Shown: in pieces, positions 1 through 10,534 of the stretch | Layout: each line of letters starts with the position of its first letter | Numbering within the stretch: position 1 is the stretch's first letter | NCBI RefSeq assembly: GCF_024300645.1 | Contig: NZ_CP101291.1 | Span: 310,001-374,000 of the forward strand | Direction: 5' to 3' | Source of the DNA: Alteromonas sp. LMIT006 | GTDB taxonomy: Bacteria > Pseudomonadota > Gammaproteobacteria > Enterobacterales > Alteromonadaceae | Length of the DNA: 64,000 nt | The notes under the pieces: generated by a model | Seen by the model: only the letters and a program-made list of their open reading frames with translations | What the model was told of the DNA's origin: nothing | The model's database searches: none | Made by a program: the position numbers and the translations under genes

Positions 1-2
1 TA

Positions 3-299
3 GGCCTTGAGTTCTCTCATGTTATGTATGACGGACGCTGGTTTACGGCACTTAATGATGCCTTACTTGCAGGCGCTAACTCATTTGCGCAACTCGTTAC
101 CGGTGACATTGTGGTAAAACTGTACAAAGGCACTGCAACAGTGACTCAGCGCCGTTCACCGAACAGCTTGTACTCTGAAGATTTTGCGACTTTTGGTGCG
201 GATGATGTCTATGACCAATCACATGCTGAAGGCTTCATTCGTTTATTCAGTTTATCAAGCCGCATCAAAGCGATGCACGATATGGATAAAGCCAAGTAA
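3..299 (+). CDS. argG: Argininosuccinate synthase, C-terminal part (gene starts before the window)
   Basis: This is the last 98 codons of argininosuccinate synthase, which joins citrulline and aspartate using ATP in arginine synthesis. The frame is open from the window edge with no start. The visible tail contains the family-typical stretches [23 protein letters not shown] and [14 protein letters not shown], which match the end of the roughly 400-residue ArgG class rather than the longer E. coli type. It stops 20 bases before argH and is in the same direction, so argG, argH and argA probably form one operon. The product assignment rests on the tail alone, but the family match is clear. Confidence 0.93.
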   Translation, partial: GLEFSHVMYDGRWFTALNDALLAGANSFAQLVTGDIVVKLYKGTATVTQRRSPNSLYSEDFATFGADDVYDQSHAEGFIRLFSLSSRIKAMHDMDKAK

Positions 300-319
300 G
301 TAAAGGTTAGGAGTACAAG

Positions 320-1708
320 ATGGCATTATGGGGTGGGCGTTTTGCCCAAGGTAGTTCGAACATGTTTCGTCAGGTCAATGATTCCATTGGCTTTGACCAA
401 GTCATGGCTGCGCAAGATATCTGGGGATCCATTATCTGGTCTCGTGCGATAGCTAAAGCTGGTGTATTGACTGCGGATGAACAAAACCAAATTGAAACTG
501 CCTTGGATACATTACTAGCCAAAGCAAAAGCGGGCGAGTTGGATTTTTCGCAGACCGATGAAGAAGACATTCATGCTTTTGTTGAGGCTGAGTTGACCAA
601 ACAACTCGGTGATATTGGCCGCAAACTTCATACTGGGCGTTCGCGTAACGATCAGGTAGCCACAGATTTTCGCTTGTGGGTCAAAGACCATGTCAGTATG
701 TTACGCCGTGATCTGATTGCTGTGATTACGGCGTTGGTCAATGTTGCGCAACGTACGCAAGATGTCATTTTCCCTGGCTATACGCACTTACAACGTGCTC
801 AACCGGTGCGCTTTGCCCATTGGGCGCTCGCGTATGTCGAGATGTTCAAACGCGATGTATCACGCCTTGATGATGCCCTTGCGCGCATGAATTATGCGCC
901 ACTTGGCTGTGGCGCACTTGCCGGAACCACCTTCCCAGTGGATCGTCATGAGATTGCCTCTCAACTTGGCTTTTCTGGACCTTGTACCAATTCATTGGAT
1001 GCCGTATCAGACCGAGATTTTGTTCTGGAGTTATTGTTTTGTGCTTCCACCTCGATGATGCATATTTCGCGTATGGCGGAAGATTTAATTTTTTACAATT
1101 CAGGTGAATCTGGCTTTATTTCGCTTGGCGATAGTGTGACCTCAGGTTCTTCTTTGATGCCACAAAAGAAAAATCCCGATGCGTGTGAGTTAATGCGCGG
1201 TAAGTGTGGTCGTGTCTTTGGTGCCCTGCAAGGACTACTGGTCACGATGAAAGGCTTGCCTCTTGCATACAATAAAGACATGCAAGAAGATAAAGAAGGT
1301 GCAATGGATGCCGTCACGCAATGGCACATTTGTCTAGCGATTTCGGTAGAAGTACTTGACAGCATGCAAGTGGATAAAGCTCGTTGTGAACAGGCCGCTA
1401 AGCAAGGCTATGCCAATGCTACAGAACTCGCAGACTACTTGGTCGAGCGCGGTATTCCTTTTAGAACGGCGCACGATATTTCTGGTCAAGCGGTGGTGTA
1501 CGCCATCGAACAGGGTAAGGCTTTAGAGGAACTAACTGTCACAGAGTTGCAACAGTTTTCCTCTATCATTCAAGACGATGTATACCCTGTCTTGCAATTA
1601 GAGTATCTGGTTGATAAACGCAATATCCTTGGCGGTACTGGCAAAGAACCCGTCACAAAAGCCATCGAACATGCCCTTGCGTTTTTAGCCGCTCAGCAAG
1701 TATGTTAG
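320..1708 (+). CDS. argH: Argininosuccinate lyase
   Basis: This 462-residue cytoplasmic enzyme splits argininosuccinate into arginine and fumarate, the last step of arginine synthesis. It carries the fumarase/aspartase superfamily signature [10 protein letters not shown] at residues 276-285, the TGRSRNDQ motif at about 105-112 and THLQRAQPV around the catalytic histidine at 156. The length is normal for stand-alone ArgH. The ATG is preceded by a good ribosome site (AGGAG about 7 bases upstream). It lies between argG and argA with gaps of 20 and 16 bases. In Vibrio and Moritella relatives argH can be fused to an acetyltransferase domain; here no fusion is present and a full argA follows. Confidence 0.97.
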   Translation: MALWGGRFAQGSSNMFRQVNDSIGFDQVMAAQDIWGSIIWSRAIAKAGVLTADEQNQIETALDTLLAKAKAGELDFSQTDEEDIHAFVEAELTKQLGDIGRKLHTGRSRNDQVATDFRLWVKDHVSMLRRDLIAVITALVNVAQRTQDVIFPGYTHLQRAQPVRFAHWALAYVEMFKRDVSRLDDALARMNYAPLGCGALAGTTFPVDRHEIASQLGFSGPCTNSLDAVSDRDFVLELLFCASTSMMHISRMAEDLIFYNSGESGFISLGDSVTSGSSLMPQKKNPDACELMRGKCGRVFGALQGLLVTMKGLPLAYNKDMQEDKEGAMDAVTQWHICLAISVEVLDSMQVDKARCEQAAKQGYANATELADYLVERGIPFRTAHDISGQAVVYAIEQGKALEELTVTELQQFSSIIQDDVYPVLQLEYLVDKRNILGGTGKEPVTKAIEHALAFLAAQQVC

Positions 1709-1724
1709 TGTAGAGGGTTTTACT

Positions 1725-3041
1725 ATGGTTTTAACTCACCTTGACATGATTTCACTGTTTCGCAACTCCGCGCCTTACATTAATGCGCATCGAGGCAAGA
1801 CCTTTGTCATTATGTTAAGCGGTGAAGCAGTTGCAAGCCCTAATCTGCCGACCATCATTCATGACATTGCGTTGTTAAATTCGTTGGGTGTTCGATTAGT
1901 CATTGTGCACGGTGCTCGTCCTCAAATTGAGGAGCGTGTTGCGATGCGCGGGTTTGATTCACGTTACCGTGATGACATTCGTATCACTGACAAACCCACT
2001 CTTGCCTGCGTGCAAGATGCTGCGGGTTCGGTTAGGGCTCAGATTGAAGCATTGTTGACTATGGGTCTAGCCAACTCCCCCATGCACGGCTCCGATGTGC
2101 GAGTTGCTTCTGGTAATTTGGTTGTAGCAAAACCTATCGGGGTCCGCGATGGTGTCGATTTTGAAAATTCAGGTCAAGTACGCCGTATCGATAAAAGCGG
2201 TATCACCAATCACTTAAACGATGGTTTCATCGTGTTGCTTTCACCAATTGGTTATTCTCCCACAGGTGAAGTGTTTAATCTTTCTCATGAAGACGTTGCC
2301 GTTGAAGCTGCTCGTATATTGGATGCAGATAAATTGATTGCGTTTTCGGAGCACAAAGGCTTAATTGATAATCAAGACCGATTGCTGCGCAACGTTTCGT
2401 TATTACAATTAGAAACCTTGCTCGAACAAGACGCCCTAATCAACGAACCCAATGTGCTCAACGCCCTCTACCACAGTGTGGCGAATGGCACTGAACGCTC
2501 TCATTGTGTTAGCTATAATATTGATGGCTCATTACTCAAAGAACTATTTACCCGAGACGGCACCGGTTCGTTAGTAACCGAAAATCACTATGAACAGTTG
2601 CGACCGGCGACAATTGAAGATGTAGTCGGAATATTACAACTCATCAAACCGCTTGAAGAAAGCGGTGCTTTAGTCAAGCGCTCCCGGGAACGTCTCGAAA
2701 ATGAAATAGAGCATTTTACTGTCATTGAGCGTGACGGTATGATCATTGCGTGCGCAGCGTTGTATCCCTATCCAGACGAGTCTTGTGGTGAAGTTGCTTG
2801 TGTGGCTACCCACAGTGATTACCGAGGAAAAAACAGAGGCGAGCGCTTGCTTGAAGCACTCATCAATGAAGCGCAGCAAAACGATCTTACCACCCTATTT
2901 GTACTGACTACACTAACCGCACATTGGTTTATGGAGCAAGGTTTTCAACCTGGGGATGTGGCAGACTTACCTACTGCAAAAAAAGAGTTATATAACTTTA
3001 CTCGCAACAGCAAAGTCTTTACATTACAAGTCGCAAATTAA
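1725..3041 (+). CDS. argA: Amino-acid N-acetyltransferase (N-acetylglutamate synthase)
   Basis: This 438-residue protein makes N-acetylglutamate from glutamate and acetyl-CoA, the committed step of arginine synthesis. It has an amino-acid-kinase-like domain at about residues 20-270 (FVIMLSGEAV, RLVIVHGARPQIEER) that normally binds arginine for feedback control, then a GNAT acetyltransferase domain at about 290-435 with the acetyl-CoA loop YRGKNRGERLL. Length fits the classical E. coli-type ArgA (about 443). It is third in the argG-argH-argA run and ends one base before the tail of the opposing malic enzyme gene, so no separate intergenic terminator fits between them. Confidence 0.95.
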   Translation: MVLTHLDMISLFRNSAPYINAHRGKTFVIMLSGEAVASPNLPTIIHDIALLNSLGVRLVIVHGARPQIEERVAMRGFDSRYRDDIRITDKPTLACVQDAAGSVRAQIEALLTMGLANSPMHGSDVRVASGNLVVAKPIGVRDGVDFENSGQVRRIDKSGITNHLNDGFIVLLSPIGYSPTGEVFNLSHEDVAVEAARILDADKLIAFSEHKGLIDNQDRLLRNVSLLQLETLLEQDALINEPNVLNALYHSVANGTERSHCVSYNIDGSLLKELFTRDGTGSLVTENHYEQLRPATIEDVVGILQLIKPLEESGALVKRSRERLENEIEHFTVIERDGMIIACAALYPYPDESCGEVACVATHSDYRGKNRGERLLEALINEAQQNDLTTLFVLTTLTAHWFMEQGFQPGDVADLPTAKKELYNFTRNSKVFTLQVAN

Positions 3042-3042
3042 T

Positions 3043-4728
3043 TTACACACTCACTCGCTTATACTCCCGATACTCCGGTTGCCAAAACTGAGCGTCAATA
3101 CGCGAGAGTAGCTCTTCATCAGACACACTCAAAGCATGACCCTGTTGCATCGCCACCTTGGCCACAGCAAAACCAATCGCTTTACTGATAGAGTGAATAG
3201 CCGTGATGGGTGGCAACAACGCGCCTTTCCCCGTGTTGGCCACCGGAGAGAGCTCCGCTAGAGTGCTCGCGGCTACCATTAACATCTCATCACTGATAAC
3301 GCGTGATTTGGCCACCAAGGCACCCAGTCCAATACCTGGGAATATATAACTGTTATTACACTGCGCGATCGGAAACGATTTGCCATTATGAAGCACCGGA
3401 TCAAACGGGCTACCTGTCGCAACAATGACCTCACCATCACACCAGTGGATCACTTCTTCAGGGGTTGCTTCAACCCGTTTTGACGGATTGGAGAGTGGAA
3501 AAATAATCGGTAATTTATGTTGTTTCGCCATGGTTTTCACGATTTCTTCAGTGAATAATCCCGGAACGCCTGAGACACCTATCAAAGCATCCGGTTTGGC
3601 ATGAGAGACAACTTCTAACAACGAAGGATATTCGCCACTAATTTGCCAATCCGAAATAGCATTTCTAGTTTGGGCTAGAGCGGCTTGAAAATCTCGAAGT
3701 TCAGGTGTGTCGTTGGTAATTAAACCTAATCTATCGACCATGTAGATCCTCTCGCGCGCATCTCCATCTGATAATCCTTCATGCTTCATTTGTTGAATGA
3801 GCATCTCGGCAATCCCGCAACCAGCTGAACCACCACCAACAAATGCAATACGCATACTCGAAAGCGTCTTACCTGCTAAACGACACGCAGATAGTAGTGT
3901 ACCTAAAGCCACGGCCGCTGTGCCTTGGATATCATCATTAAAACAGCAATAGTCTTCGCGGTATTTTTGCAAAATCGGCATGGCATTAGGCTGTGCAAAA
4001 TCTTCAAATTGCACCATGGCTTCTGGCCAACGTCGTTTTACCGCCTGCATGAATAAGGCGATGAATTCGTCATAAGTCTCTTGGTCAATACGCGTATGAC
4101 GCTCTCCCATGTACATAGGATCGTCCAGCAGTGCCTGATTGTTCGTGCCGACATCTAGAGTAATTGGCAAGGTATAGGCAGGACTAATCCCACCACATGC
4201 GGTATATAGGGAAAGTTTACCAATTGGGATCCCCATCCCTCCAATGCCTTGGTCACCCAAGCCCAAAATGCGTTCACCGTCTGTCACAACGATGACTTTT
4301 ACTTTGCGCTTTGTGGCATTACGCAGAACATCATCAAGATGATGGCGCTCTTTATAGGAGATAAATAAACCTCTTGAAGAGCGATAAATATCCGAAAAGC
4401 GTTCACATGCTTCCCCAACGGTAGGCGTGTAAATGATGGGCATCATTTCAACGATGTGCTCTTGTACTAATTTGAAGTACAAGGTCTCATTGGTGTCTTG
4501 AATCGCACGAAGATAAATGTGTTTGTTGAGCGGATCATCAAAGCTCTTATACTGTTGATAAGCGCGCTCCACCTGTTCCTCAATGGTTTCGTATCTAGGA
4601 GGTAAAAGACCCATTAAGTTAAATGATTTGCGCTCTCGCTCAGAAAATGCACTGCCCTTATTTAACAGTGGAGTTTCTAAAAGTGCAGGGCCAGCATGTG
4701 GAATGTATAAATACCCTTTATCTGTCAT
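3043..4728 (-). CDS. maeA: NAD-dependent malic enzyme
   Basis: This 561-residue enzyme oxidatively decarboxylates malate to pyruvate with reduction of NAD. It shows the catalytic tyrosine in [11 protein letters not shown] (Tyr100), [16 protein letters not shown] (157-171), the metal-binding [11 protein letters not shown] segments (241-243 and 263-270), and a Rossmann nucleotide loop GGGSAGCG at 298-305. Length matches E. coli MaeA (565). The gene follows mrcA in the same direction after an 89-base AT-rich gap, and its 3' end abuts argA tail to tail. NAD rather than NADP preference is inferred from the single-domain length and similarity to the SfcA group. Confidence 0.95.
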   Translation of the reverse strand: MTDKGYLYIPHAGPALLETPLLNKGSAFSERERKSFNLMGLLPPRYETIEEQVERAYQQYKSFDDPLNKHIYLRAIQDTNETLYFKLVQEHIVEMMPIIYTPTVGEACERFSDIYRSSRGLFISYKERHHLDDVLRNATKRKVKVIVVTDGERILGLGDQGIGGMGIPIGKLSLYTACGGISPAYTLPITLDVGTNNQALLDDPMYMGERHTRIDQETYDEFIALFMQAVKRRWPEAMVQFEDFAQPNAMPILQKYREDYCCFNDDIQGTAAVALGTLLSACRLAGKTLSSMRIAFVGGGSAGCGIAEMLIQQMKHEGLSDGDARERIYMVDRLGLITNDTPELRDFQAALAQTRNAISDWQISGEYPSLLEVVSHAKPDALIGVSGVPGLFTEEIVKTMAKQHKLPIIFPLSNPSKRVEATPEEVIHWCDGEVIVATGSPFDPVLHNGKSFPIAQCNNSYIFPGIGLGALVAKSRVISDEMLMVAASTLAELSPVANTGKGALLPPITAIHSISKAIGFAVAKVAMQQGHALSVSDEELLSRIDAQFWQPEYREYKRVSV

Positions 4729-4817
4729 CGTAAATCCTGTCGTGTGATGAGGTTATTCTTATTGTTGTGTTATTTTTTATAGAGGTATTACTTGATTGTT
4801 ATAATACGAGGTAGACG

Positions 4818-7436
4818 TTAAAAAATATCATCTCCCTCAGCAGACTCTGTTGATTTTTCTTGCTTTAAGGGATCAATCACTTGATCTGAACGCACCGATA
4901 ACGTCGGTTCTGTGCCTAATGCAAAATATTCGAATAAGGCTGTATGGTCATTGCGTGAAGTCAACTTACCTGTTGCTCGATCAACTCTGACCTGAGTGAT
5001 TCCCGCTGGAATCGTCACAGGTTGAAATGCAACATCCTCCAATGCAGATTGCATAAAATAAATCCAAGCGGGCTGCGCACCCTTGGCACCATCTTCAGCG
5101 CCAAACATACCATTACCAATCCAGTTAAATCGGTCCGGATTCATATTGACTAAATGCTGATTGCGTGTGGTACGTCCCAGCTGGCGACTGCTATCATCAA
5201 ATCCCAGCCAACTGGTGGCGACTAAGCCAGGCGCAAAACCACTGAACCAAGTGTCACGGGCATCATTGGTCGTGCCAGTTTTACCGCCAATATCAGTTCG
5301 TTGTAAAATGTTACGAGCGCGCCAGCCAGTGCCCAACCAATACGTTTTGTTGTTCCACGAGCCGTTGGCTCGAACTGCGGTTCGCATCATTTCAGTAACT
5401 AAAAAGGCATTTTGTGCCGATATCACCTGAGGCGCCTGGCGCGAATAATCGACCTCTGATATGGCAAAAGGATCATTAGGATCTACGGTTGTAACACATG
5501 CTGGACAGGCCAACAATGGCTTAGCTTCCCAAATTAACTCGTCGTCATTGCTGGTAATTCGCTCTATAAAATACGGTTTTACCGCATGACCACCGTTGAC
5601 AAACACCGCCAATCCGTTTGCCACTTCAAGCGGGGTATGCGAACCAGAGCCTAATGATAAGGTTTCATCACGCGGGATATCATCGAGTTGAAAACCAAAG
5701 TTAGCCAGATAACGTGCCGCATTTTCAATACCAATGGCTCGCAATAAGCGCACCGAAACGACGTTTTTAGATTTGCCTAGCGCAACACGCATACGAATTG
5801 GGCCATCGTATACGGCAGGTGAATTTTGTGGGCGCCATGCCACACCGGAACTGGCATCCCACTGATTAATTGGAGCGTCGTTAATCACACTCGCTAAAGT
5901 ATAGCCGGATTCCAATGCCGCCGAATAAATAAAGGGTTTTATATTAGAACCGACTTGGCGTTTGGCTTGGGTCGCACGATTAAATTGCGAAGCATAAAAG
6001 TTATAACCACCTACCACTGCTCTCACTGCACCATCGTTAGGATCCAGTGCAACAAATGCAGCGCCTACGGTAGGCAATTGACTCAATGACCATTGTTCTG
6101 AAGCGATTTCACGGACATTTACTACATCACCAACGTTAACAATATCCCTAGCCGTTTCAGGAATTGGGCCTTGGCGATGGTCATTGATATATGGTCTTGC
6201 CCAAGCAAGACCCGACCATTCAATTAGAGTATCGGTGGCTGTTCCTGCAATCCTCACGCTAATATCACGCTCATTGACTTGGGTCACCAAGGCCACTTTC
6301 AGCGGTTCGACTGCATCCACCTTGTCGAGTAATGCAAAATCGCTTTCTTGGATGACAACGTCTTGAATTTCTTCAGAATTAGCTAATGGCGTTTCTTTTT
6401 CAACACTTGTTTCTATCGCATTTAATTCTTGTTCTGCTTCGCGTAACTCGCGAATAGTTGTGAGGGGACCGCGATAACCGTGACGCTCATCGTAATCGTG
6501 CATATTTTGTTGTACTGCTTTTTGTGCGGCATCTTGTAGTGCTGCAGGCGCGGTTGTGTAGACTTTAAAGCCAGCAGTCTCGGCAATCTCTTTGCCGTAT
6601 AACTCAACCATTTCGTTATATACCAAATCCGCCAAATAGGGAGCAGCTAGATCAAGCTCTGCACCGTGTTTTTGTGCCGTGACAGGAGCATTCTTAGCTA
6701 ATGTATACTCGTCCTGTGTAATGTAGCCTTCGTCTAACATCCGATACAAAACAATTTTGCGTCGTTCAAATGAGCGGTCTGGTCGACTGATTGGATTTAA
6801 AACTGAAGGGGCTTGAGGCAGTCCAGCAAGAGTGGCAATTTGCGCTAAGGTTAGTTCATTTAACGGCTTGCCATAATATACTTGGGCAGCCGCACCAAAA
6901 CCAAAGGCGCGATGTCCTAACTCAACTTTATTAATGTAAAGCTCTAAGATTTCATCTTTATTGAGAGTTTGTTCTATGTGCCAAGCGATGAAAATTTCTT
7001 TGACTTTGCGAATATAGGTCTTTTCACGAGTTAAGAAAAAACCACGCGCCAACTGCATGGTAAGTGTCGAACCACCTTGCCCTTTTTGGCCGGTTACAAC
7101 TAGGTTGACCAAAGCACGGGTCATGCCGATTGGATCTATCCCATCGTGATCGTAAAAACGGGAATCTTCAGTCGCTAAGATGGCATTAATCAGACTCTGC
7201 GGCACATCTTGAATGGCTATTGGGATGCGACGTTTAACTCCATATTGACCAATTAATTGCCCATCCTGAGTGTAAATACGCAAAGGCGTTTGCAGACGAA
7301 TGTCTTTGAGCACTTCTACTGAAGGTAAATCCGGCTTGACCATAAAATAAATTGTCGCCACAGCTAGCATGCCAAGGGTTGTCCCAGCAATGAAGATGAC
7401 GGCAATAAATTTAAAAGCTTGTTTTAGCCTTTGCAT
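4818..7436 (-). CDS. mrcA: Penicillin-binding protein 1A (class A, bifunctional)
   Basis: This 872-residue inner-membrane protein polymerises and cross-links peptidoglycan. It has an N-terminal membrane anchor (about residues 9-32), a GT51 glycosyltransferase domain with catalytic Glu90 in ATEDSRFYDHDGID and the GGSTLTMQLAR motif, an OB-like insert typical of PBP1A, and a transpeptidase domain with the S-x-x-K box GSNIKPF (Ser497), SKN and KTGTTND. Length is close to E. coli PBP1A (850). It is divergent from pilM, the arrangement usual in gammaproteobacteria. The 266-base spacer to pilM holds both promoters and a short direct repeat of AAACTGGCCA near 7571-7596. Confidence 0.96.
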   Translation of the reverse strand: MQRLKQAFKFIAVIFIAGTTLGMLAVATIYFMVKPDLPSVEVLKDIRLQTPLRIYTQDGQLIGQYGVKRRIPIAIQDVPQSLINAILATEDSRFYDHDGIDPIGMTRALVNLVVTGQKGQGGSTLTMQLARGFFLTREKTYIRKVKEIFIAWHIEQTLNKDEILELYINKVELGHRAFGFGAAAQVYYGKPLNELTLAQIATLAGLPQAPSVLNPISRPDRSFERRKIVLYRMLDEGYITQDEYTLAKNAPVTAQKHGAELDLAAPYLADLVYNEMVELYGKEIAETAGFKVYTTAPAALQDAAQKAVQQNMHDYDERHGYRGPLTTIRELREAEQELNAIETSVEKETPLANSEEIQDVVIQESDFALLDKVDAVEPLKVALVTQVNERDISVRIAGTATDTLIEWSGLAWARPYINDHRQGPIPETARDIVNVGDVVNVREIASEQWSLSQLPTVGAAFVALDPNDGAVRAVVGGYNFYASQFNRATQAKRQVGSNIKPFIYSAALESGYTLASVINDAPINQWDASSGVAWRPQNSPAVYDGPIRMRVALGKSKNVVSVRLLRAIGIENAARYLANFGFQLDDIPRDETLSLGSGSHTPLEVANGLAVFVNGGHAVKPYFIERITSNDDELIWEAKPLLACPACVTTVDPNDPFAISEVDYSRQAPQVISAQNAFLVTEMMRTAVRANGSWNNKTYWLGTGWRARNILQRTDIGGKTGTTNDARDTWFSGFAPGLVATSWLGFDDSSRQLGRTTRNQHLVNMNPDRFNWIGNGMFGAEDGAKGAQPAWIYFMQSALEDVAFQPVTIPAGITQVRVDRATGKLTSRNDHTALFEYFALGTEPTLSVRSDQVIDPLKQEKSTESAEGDDIF

Positions 7437-7702
7437 GGTAATCCTACTCTCAGGCGCATCCGAATTCGCAGGGCTATTCTACACATTTGCTCTGCGCACT
7501 GCATCTTCTATCGCCTTTGATTTACCCTCGATTCAGGTTGAGCAACAGTCTCTTGTTCTCAAACTTAGCAAACTGGCCACAAAACTGGCCAAACTTGTGC
7601 TCATTTAAGGATATATTTGTATACCTAAGTGTGATTTTGTGGCTCCCCTAATGACTTATCAGGGGACATTCTTAACCTAGTATTTTACAAGAGGTTTAAC
7701 AC

Positions 7703-8770
7703 GTGCAGCGTTCTTGGTTTAGCCAGAAAAAAAGACCATTACTAGGCATTGATATCGGCTCTAGTACTGTAAAAGCATTACTGTTGCAACCGAGTAATGA
7801 CGGTTTTTGTGTATTGGGCGCAGCCATTGAAGCGTTGCCAGACCAAGCCTTACACAATAGAGAAGTCAAAAACTTTGACGCCCTTGCCATTGCATTAAAA
7901 AAAATCAAACGTCAAATCAAAACCCATCATTGTGACATTGCGCTAGCTATCGCTGGCTCACATGTCATTTCTAAAAAAGTGCAATTCGAAGCTCAGCTAA
8001 GTGAATATGAACTTGAAGAACAAATCCTACTCGAGGGTGATAGTTTTTTACCTTTTCCTCTTGAGGATATGTATTTGGATTTTGAACATTTAGGTATCAG
8101 CAAAACGCATCAGGGTAAAGACGATGTTCTGTTAACTGCTGCGCACCGTGAATTAGTCGATGCCCGATGCACGTTATTGCGTGAAGAGAAACTCGAACCC
8201 ACTGTGATGGATGTAGAATACAATGCACTGGTCAATGTCATGCAAAGTGAACTCACAGGACGTGCTGATACCGTTGATATTGTGTTTCATATTGGTCACG
8301 AAATGATGCATATCTGCGCACTTTACGATAATGAACTTGTATATCACAAGGAACACCAATTTGGATTGAGCGCTTTAGTCAGTGATATTATGGCTTCGTA
8401 CCAACTAGATCGTGATTCGACAGTCAATTCTTTGTTAGACGGAAGTATTGAGCAGACTTGGCAAGATTCAATCTATCCAATTTTTGTTGCACACTGTGCC
8501 CAGCAATGTGAACGTGCTTTGCAGCTGTTTCAGCATTCGTTTTTATCGGACCATAGCCAATGCATTTGGTTAAGCGGAGGGGTCTCACAATTACCCAATA
8601 TCCAAGAATTACTTGGCAATGAACTAACTCAGCAAATTAATATATTAAACCCGCTTGCAAAGTTGAAATGCAAGAATGAAGCAGCCACTGAGCTGTTGGC
8701 TCGCCATGGTTCGCAGTTTACTTTGGCGTATGGCTTATCTTCAGGGAGTTTATTATCATGTCATCGATAA
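7703..8770 (+). CDS. pilM: Type IV pilus assembly protein PilM
   Basis: This 355-residue actin-like cytoplasmic protein binds ATP and the N-terminal tail of PilN on the inside of the inner membrane, forming part of the pilus alignment complex. The N-terminal phosphate loop GIDIGSSTVKALLL (about residues 15-28) and a C-terminal glycine-rich loop WLSGGVSQLPN mark the SHS2/FtsA-like ATPase fold. Translation appears to begin at GTG 7703, with AGAGG about 8 bases upstream. A 6-base stem (TCCCCT/AGGGGA, 7644-7666) lies in the leader. It overlaps pilN by 13 bases, so the two are probably translationally coupled. Confidence 0.95.
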   Translation: MQRSWFSQKKRPLLGIDIGSSTVKALLLQPSNDGFCVLGAAIEALPDQALHNREVKNFDALAIALKKIKRQIKTHHCDIALAIAGSHVISKKVQFEAQLSEYELEEQILLEGDSFLPFPLEDMYLDFEHLGISKTHQGKDDVLLTAAHRELVDARCTLLREEKLEPTVMDVEYNALVNVMQSELTGRADTVDIVFHIGHEMMHICALYDNELVYHKEHQFGLSALVSDIMASYQLDRDSTVNSLLDGSIEQTWQDSIYPIFVAHCAQQCERALQLFQHSFLSDHSQCIWLSGGVSQLPNIQELLGNELTQQINILNPLAKLKCKNEAATELLARHGSQFTLAYGLSSGSLLSCHR

Positions 8771-9357
8771 ACCTTCTGCCGTGGCGTGAAAACAAAGCCA
8801 AATTGGAAAAGCAACGGTATTTAACCATCTTAATTGGCATTGCGATAAGTTGTTTTATTGTTGTAATAGCCGGTTCGCAATGGTTGAGTTACCAAATCAT
8901 CCATCAAGAGGCACGCAATGCTTTTTTGACGCAGCACATCAATCAACTCGACAAAGAAATTGGTGAAATTCAATATATCAATAACAAACGCGATGCCTTA
9001 GCTAAGCGGATGCAGTTAATTGAGCAACTACAACGCTCGCGTAATACAACGGCGACGATATTTTCAGAACTGGTTACGCATACTCCTGAAGGGATTCGCT
9101 TAACTTACTTGAGCCGAGTAGATAATACCCTTCTGATCGACGGAAAAGCCAACTCCAACAACCGCTTATCGACTTTTATTCGCAATCTCAATGACTCGAT
9201 CTACTTTACATCCCCTGAATTATCATCAGTGACCGCAACCAAGCCATTCTCTCAAGCAATGAGTGAGTTTCGCTTAACCATATCCTTATCGCATGAGTTA
9301 ATTCCTCTTTCAAGCACTCATGCTGATACTCTAGCCGCAGCAGAGACAAACCTATGA
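8758..9357 (+). CDS. pilN: Type IV pilus assembly protein PilN
   Basis: This 199-residue bitopic inner-membrane protein forms a heterodimer with PilO in the periplasm and contacts PilM through its short cytoplasmic tail. The tail carries the conserved INLLPWRENK motif (residues 4-13), followed by one membrane segment (about 22-43) and a periplasmic coiled-coil and ferredoxin-like region. It overlaps pilM by 13 bases and pilO by 4 bases (ATGA type), as expected for a tightly coupled pilMNOPQ operon. Length is typical. Confidence 0.95.
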   Translation: MSSINLLPWRENKAKLEKQRYLTILIGIAISCFIVVIAGSQWLSYQIIHQEARNAFLTQHINQLDKEIGEIQYINNKRDALAKRMQLIEQLQRSRNTTATIFSELVTHTPEGIRLTYLSRVDNTLLIDGKANSNNRLSTFIRNLNDSIYFTSPELSSVTATKPFSQAMSEFRLTISLSHELIPLSSTHADTLAAAETNL

Positions 9358-9977
9358 ACTTTGACTTTCAGCAACTCAAAAAACTCAACCAATTGGATTT
9401 TGACCAAGCTCATCGCTGGTCCAAAGAAATGCGTATTGTGGTTGCTTTTAGCATTGCTGTGTTTGTATCGATACTCGCCAGTTACTTACTTGTGGCGCCT
9501 AAGCTTCCGCTGTTAGAGCAAAGTCAATTAACTGAGACCGAGTTGCGAACGCAATTTTTGGCGAAACAAAGAATTGCATCAAACCTACCCGCATATCAAA
9601 CACAATTTGCCAAACTAGAAGAAGATTTTTCGCAGATGCTTAAGGCATTGCCAACGAATAACGAAACACCAGGATTGCTGGATGACATCACCTACGTGGG
9701 GACAACCTCTGGCTTGCGCTTTCAACTTTTGCAATGGCAACCCGAACAACGCGAGAGCTTTTATACTGAGTTACCTATTCAGCTTGAGGTAACCGGGCAG
9801 TATCATGCGTTCGGCCAATTTGTTGCCAACATTGCGAACTTGCCGCGCATCGTGACTTTGCATGATTTTACGGTCAATTTTTCCAACAATAGTCTAAAAC
9901 TGCAAATGCAGGCACAGACTTATCGCACGAACGATCCTGATGAAACCAATCTCGATCACGCGGGAGAATCGCAATGA
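9354..9977 (+). CDS. pilO: Type IV pilus assembly protein PilO
   Basis: This 207-residue bitopic inner-membrane protein is the partner of PilN in the periplasmic alignment ring. It has a cytoplasmic N-terminus, one membrane span at about residues 27-48 (VVAFSIAVFVSILASYLLVA), a coiled-coil stretch (about 55-100) and a C-terminal globular domain with the typical LPIQLEVTGQYHAFGQFV segment. It overlaps pilN and pilP by 4 bases each. Function is assigned from sequence features and operon position. Confidence 0.94.
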   Translation: MNFDFQQLKKLNQLDFDQAHRWSKEMRIVVAFSIAVFVSILASYLLVAPKLPLLEQSQLTETELRTQFLAKQRIASNLPAYQTQFAKLEEDFSQMLKALPTNNETPGLLDDITYVGTTSGLRFQLLQWQPEQRESFYTELPIQLEVTGQYHAFGQFVANIANLPRIVTLHDFTVNFSNNSLKLQMQAQTYRTNDPDETNLDHAGESQ

Positions 9978-10534
9978 AAATAAAGGTATTCCCTTGCTTT
10001 ATATTCATTGGGTTGCTCAGCGGTTGCAGTACCGATGTAACCGACCTAGAGGTATTTTTAGAGAGCGCCAAAACTCAACCATCTGCTCCAGTTACCCCTT
10101 CACCCGGATTTGTTTCAGTGCCTAGTGTGCAATACGAGGTAAAACACTTACGCAGTCCTTTTGCGCAACTAGCGCAAGCGGCCCAAGTCGAGTCGGCAAA
10201 ACGACTCAAAAACTGTTTAACACCTGATTTTACTCGTAGCAAAGATCCTCTAGAAGTCTACGGCATCGATGCGATTCAACTACAAGGCACTATCCAGTTG
10301 CAAGATGAAACCGGCGTCACGCAAAGACATTATGCATTACTCACGACCAACGATGGTCAAGTGCATAAAGTCCAAAACGGGGATTTCATTGGGCTATATC
10401 ATGGCAAAATCATTGCTGTCGATAAAAGTAGTATCACGGTCAGACAAATGATCCCTGATGGAACAGGTTGTTTTATTCAACAAAGTACCACCATAACTCT
10501 AAATAACCTCCAGCTGGAGCAAGACAATGTTTAG
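9974..10534 (+). CDS. pilP: Type IV pilus assembly lipoprotein PilP
   Basis: This 186-residue inner-membrane lipoprotein links PilN/PilO to the secretin PilQ. A short signal ends in the lipobox LLSGCS, giving the lipidated Cys18. A low-complexity linker follows and then the beta-sandwich domain with the conserved segments LRSPFAQ, DPLEVYGIDAIQLQGTI and GDFIGLYHGKIIAVDKSSITV. It overlaps pilO by 4 bases and pilQ by 8 bases. Confidence 0.95.
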   Translation: MKIKVFPCFIFIGLLSGCSTDVTDLEVFLESAKTQPSAPVTPSPGFVSVPSVQYEVKHLRSPFAQLAQAAQVESAKRLKNCLTPDFTRSKDPLEVYGIDAIQLQGTIQLQDETGVTQRHYALLTTNDGQVHKVQNGDFIGLYHGKIIAVDKSSITVRQMIPDGTGCFIQQSTTITLNNLQLEQDNV

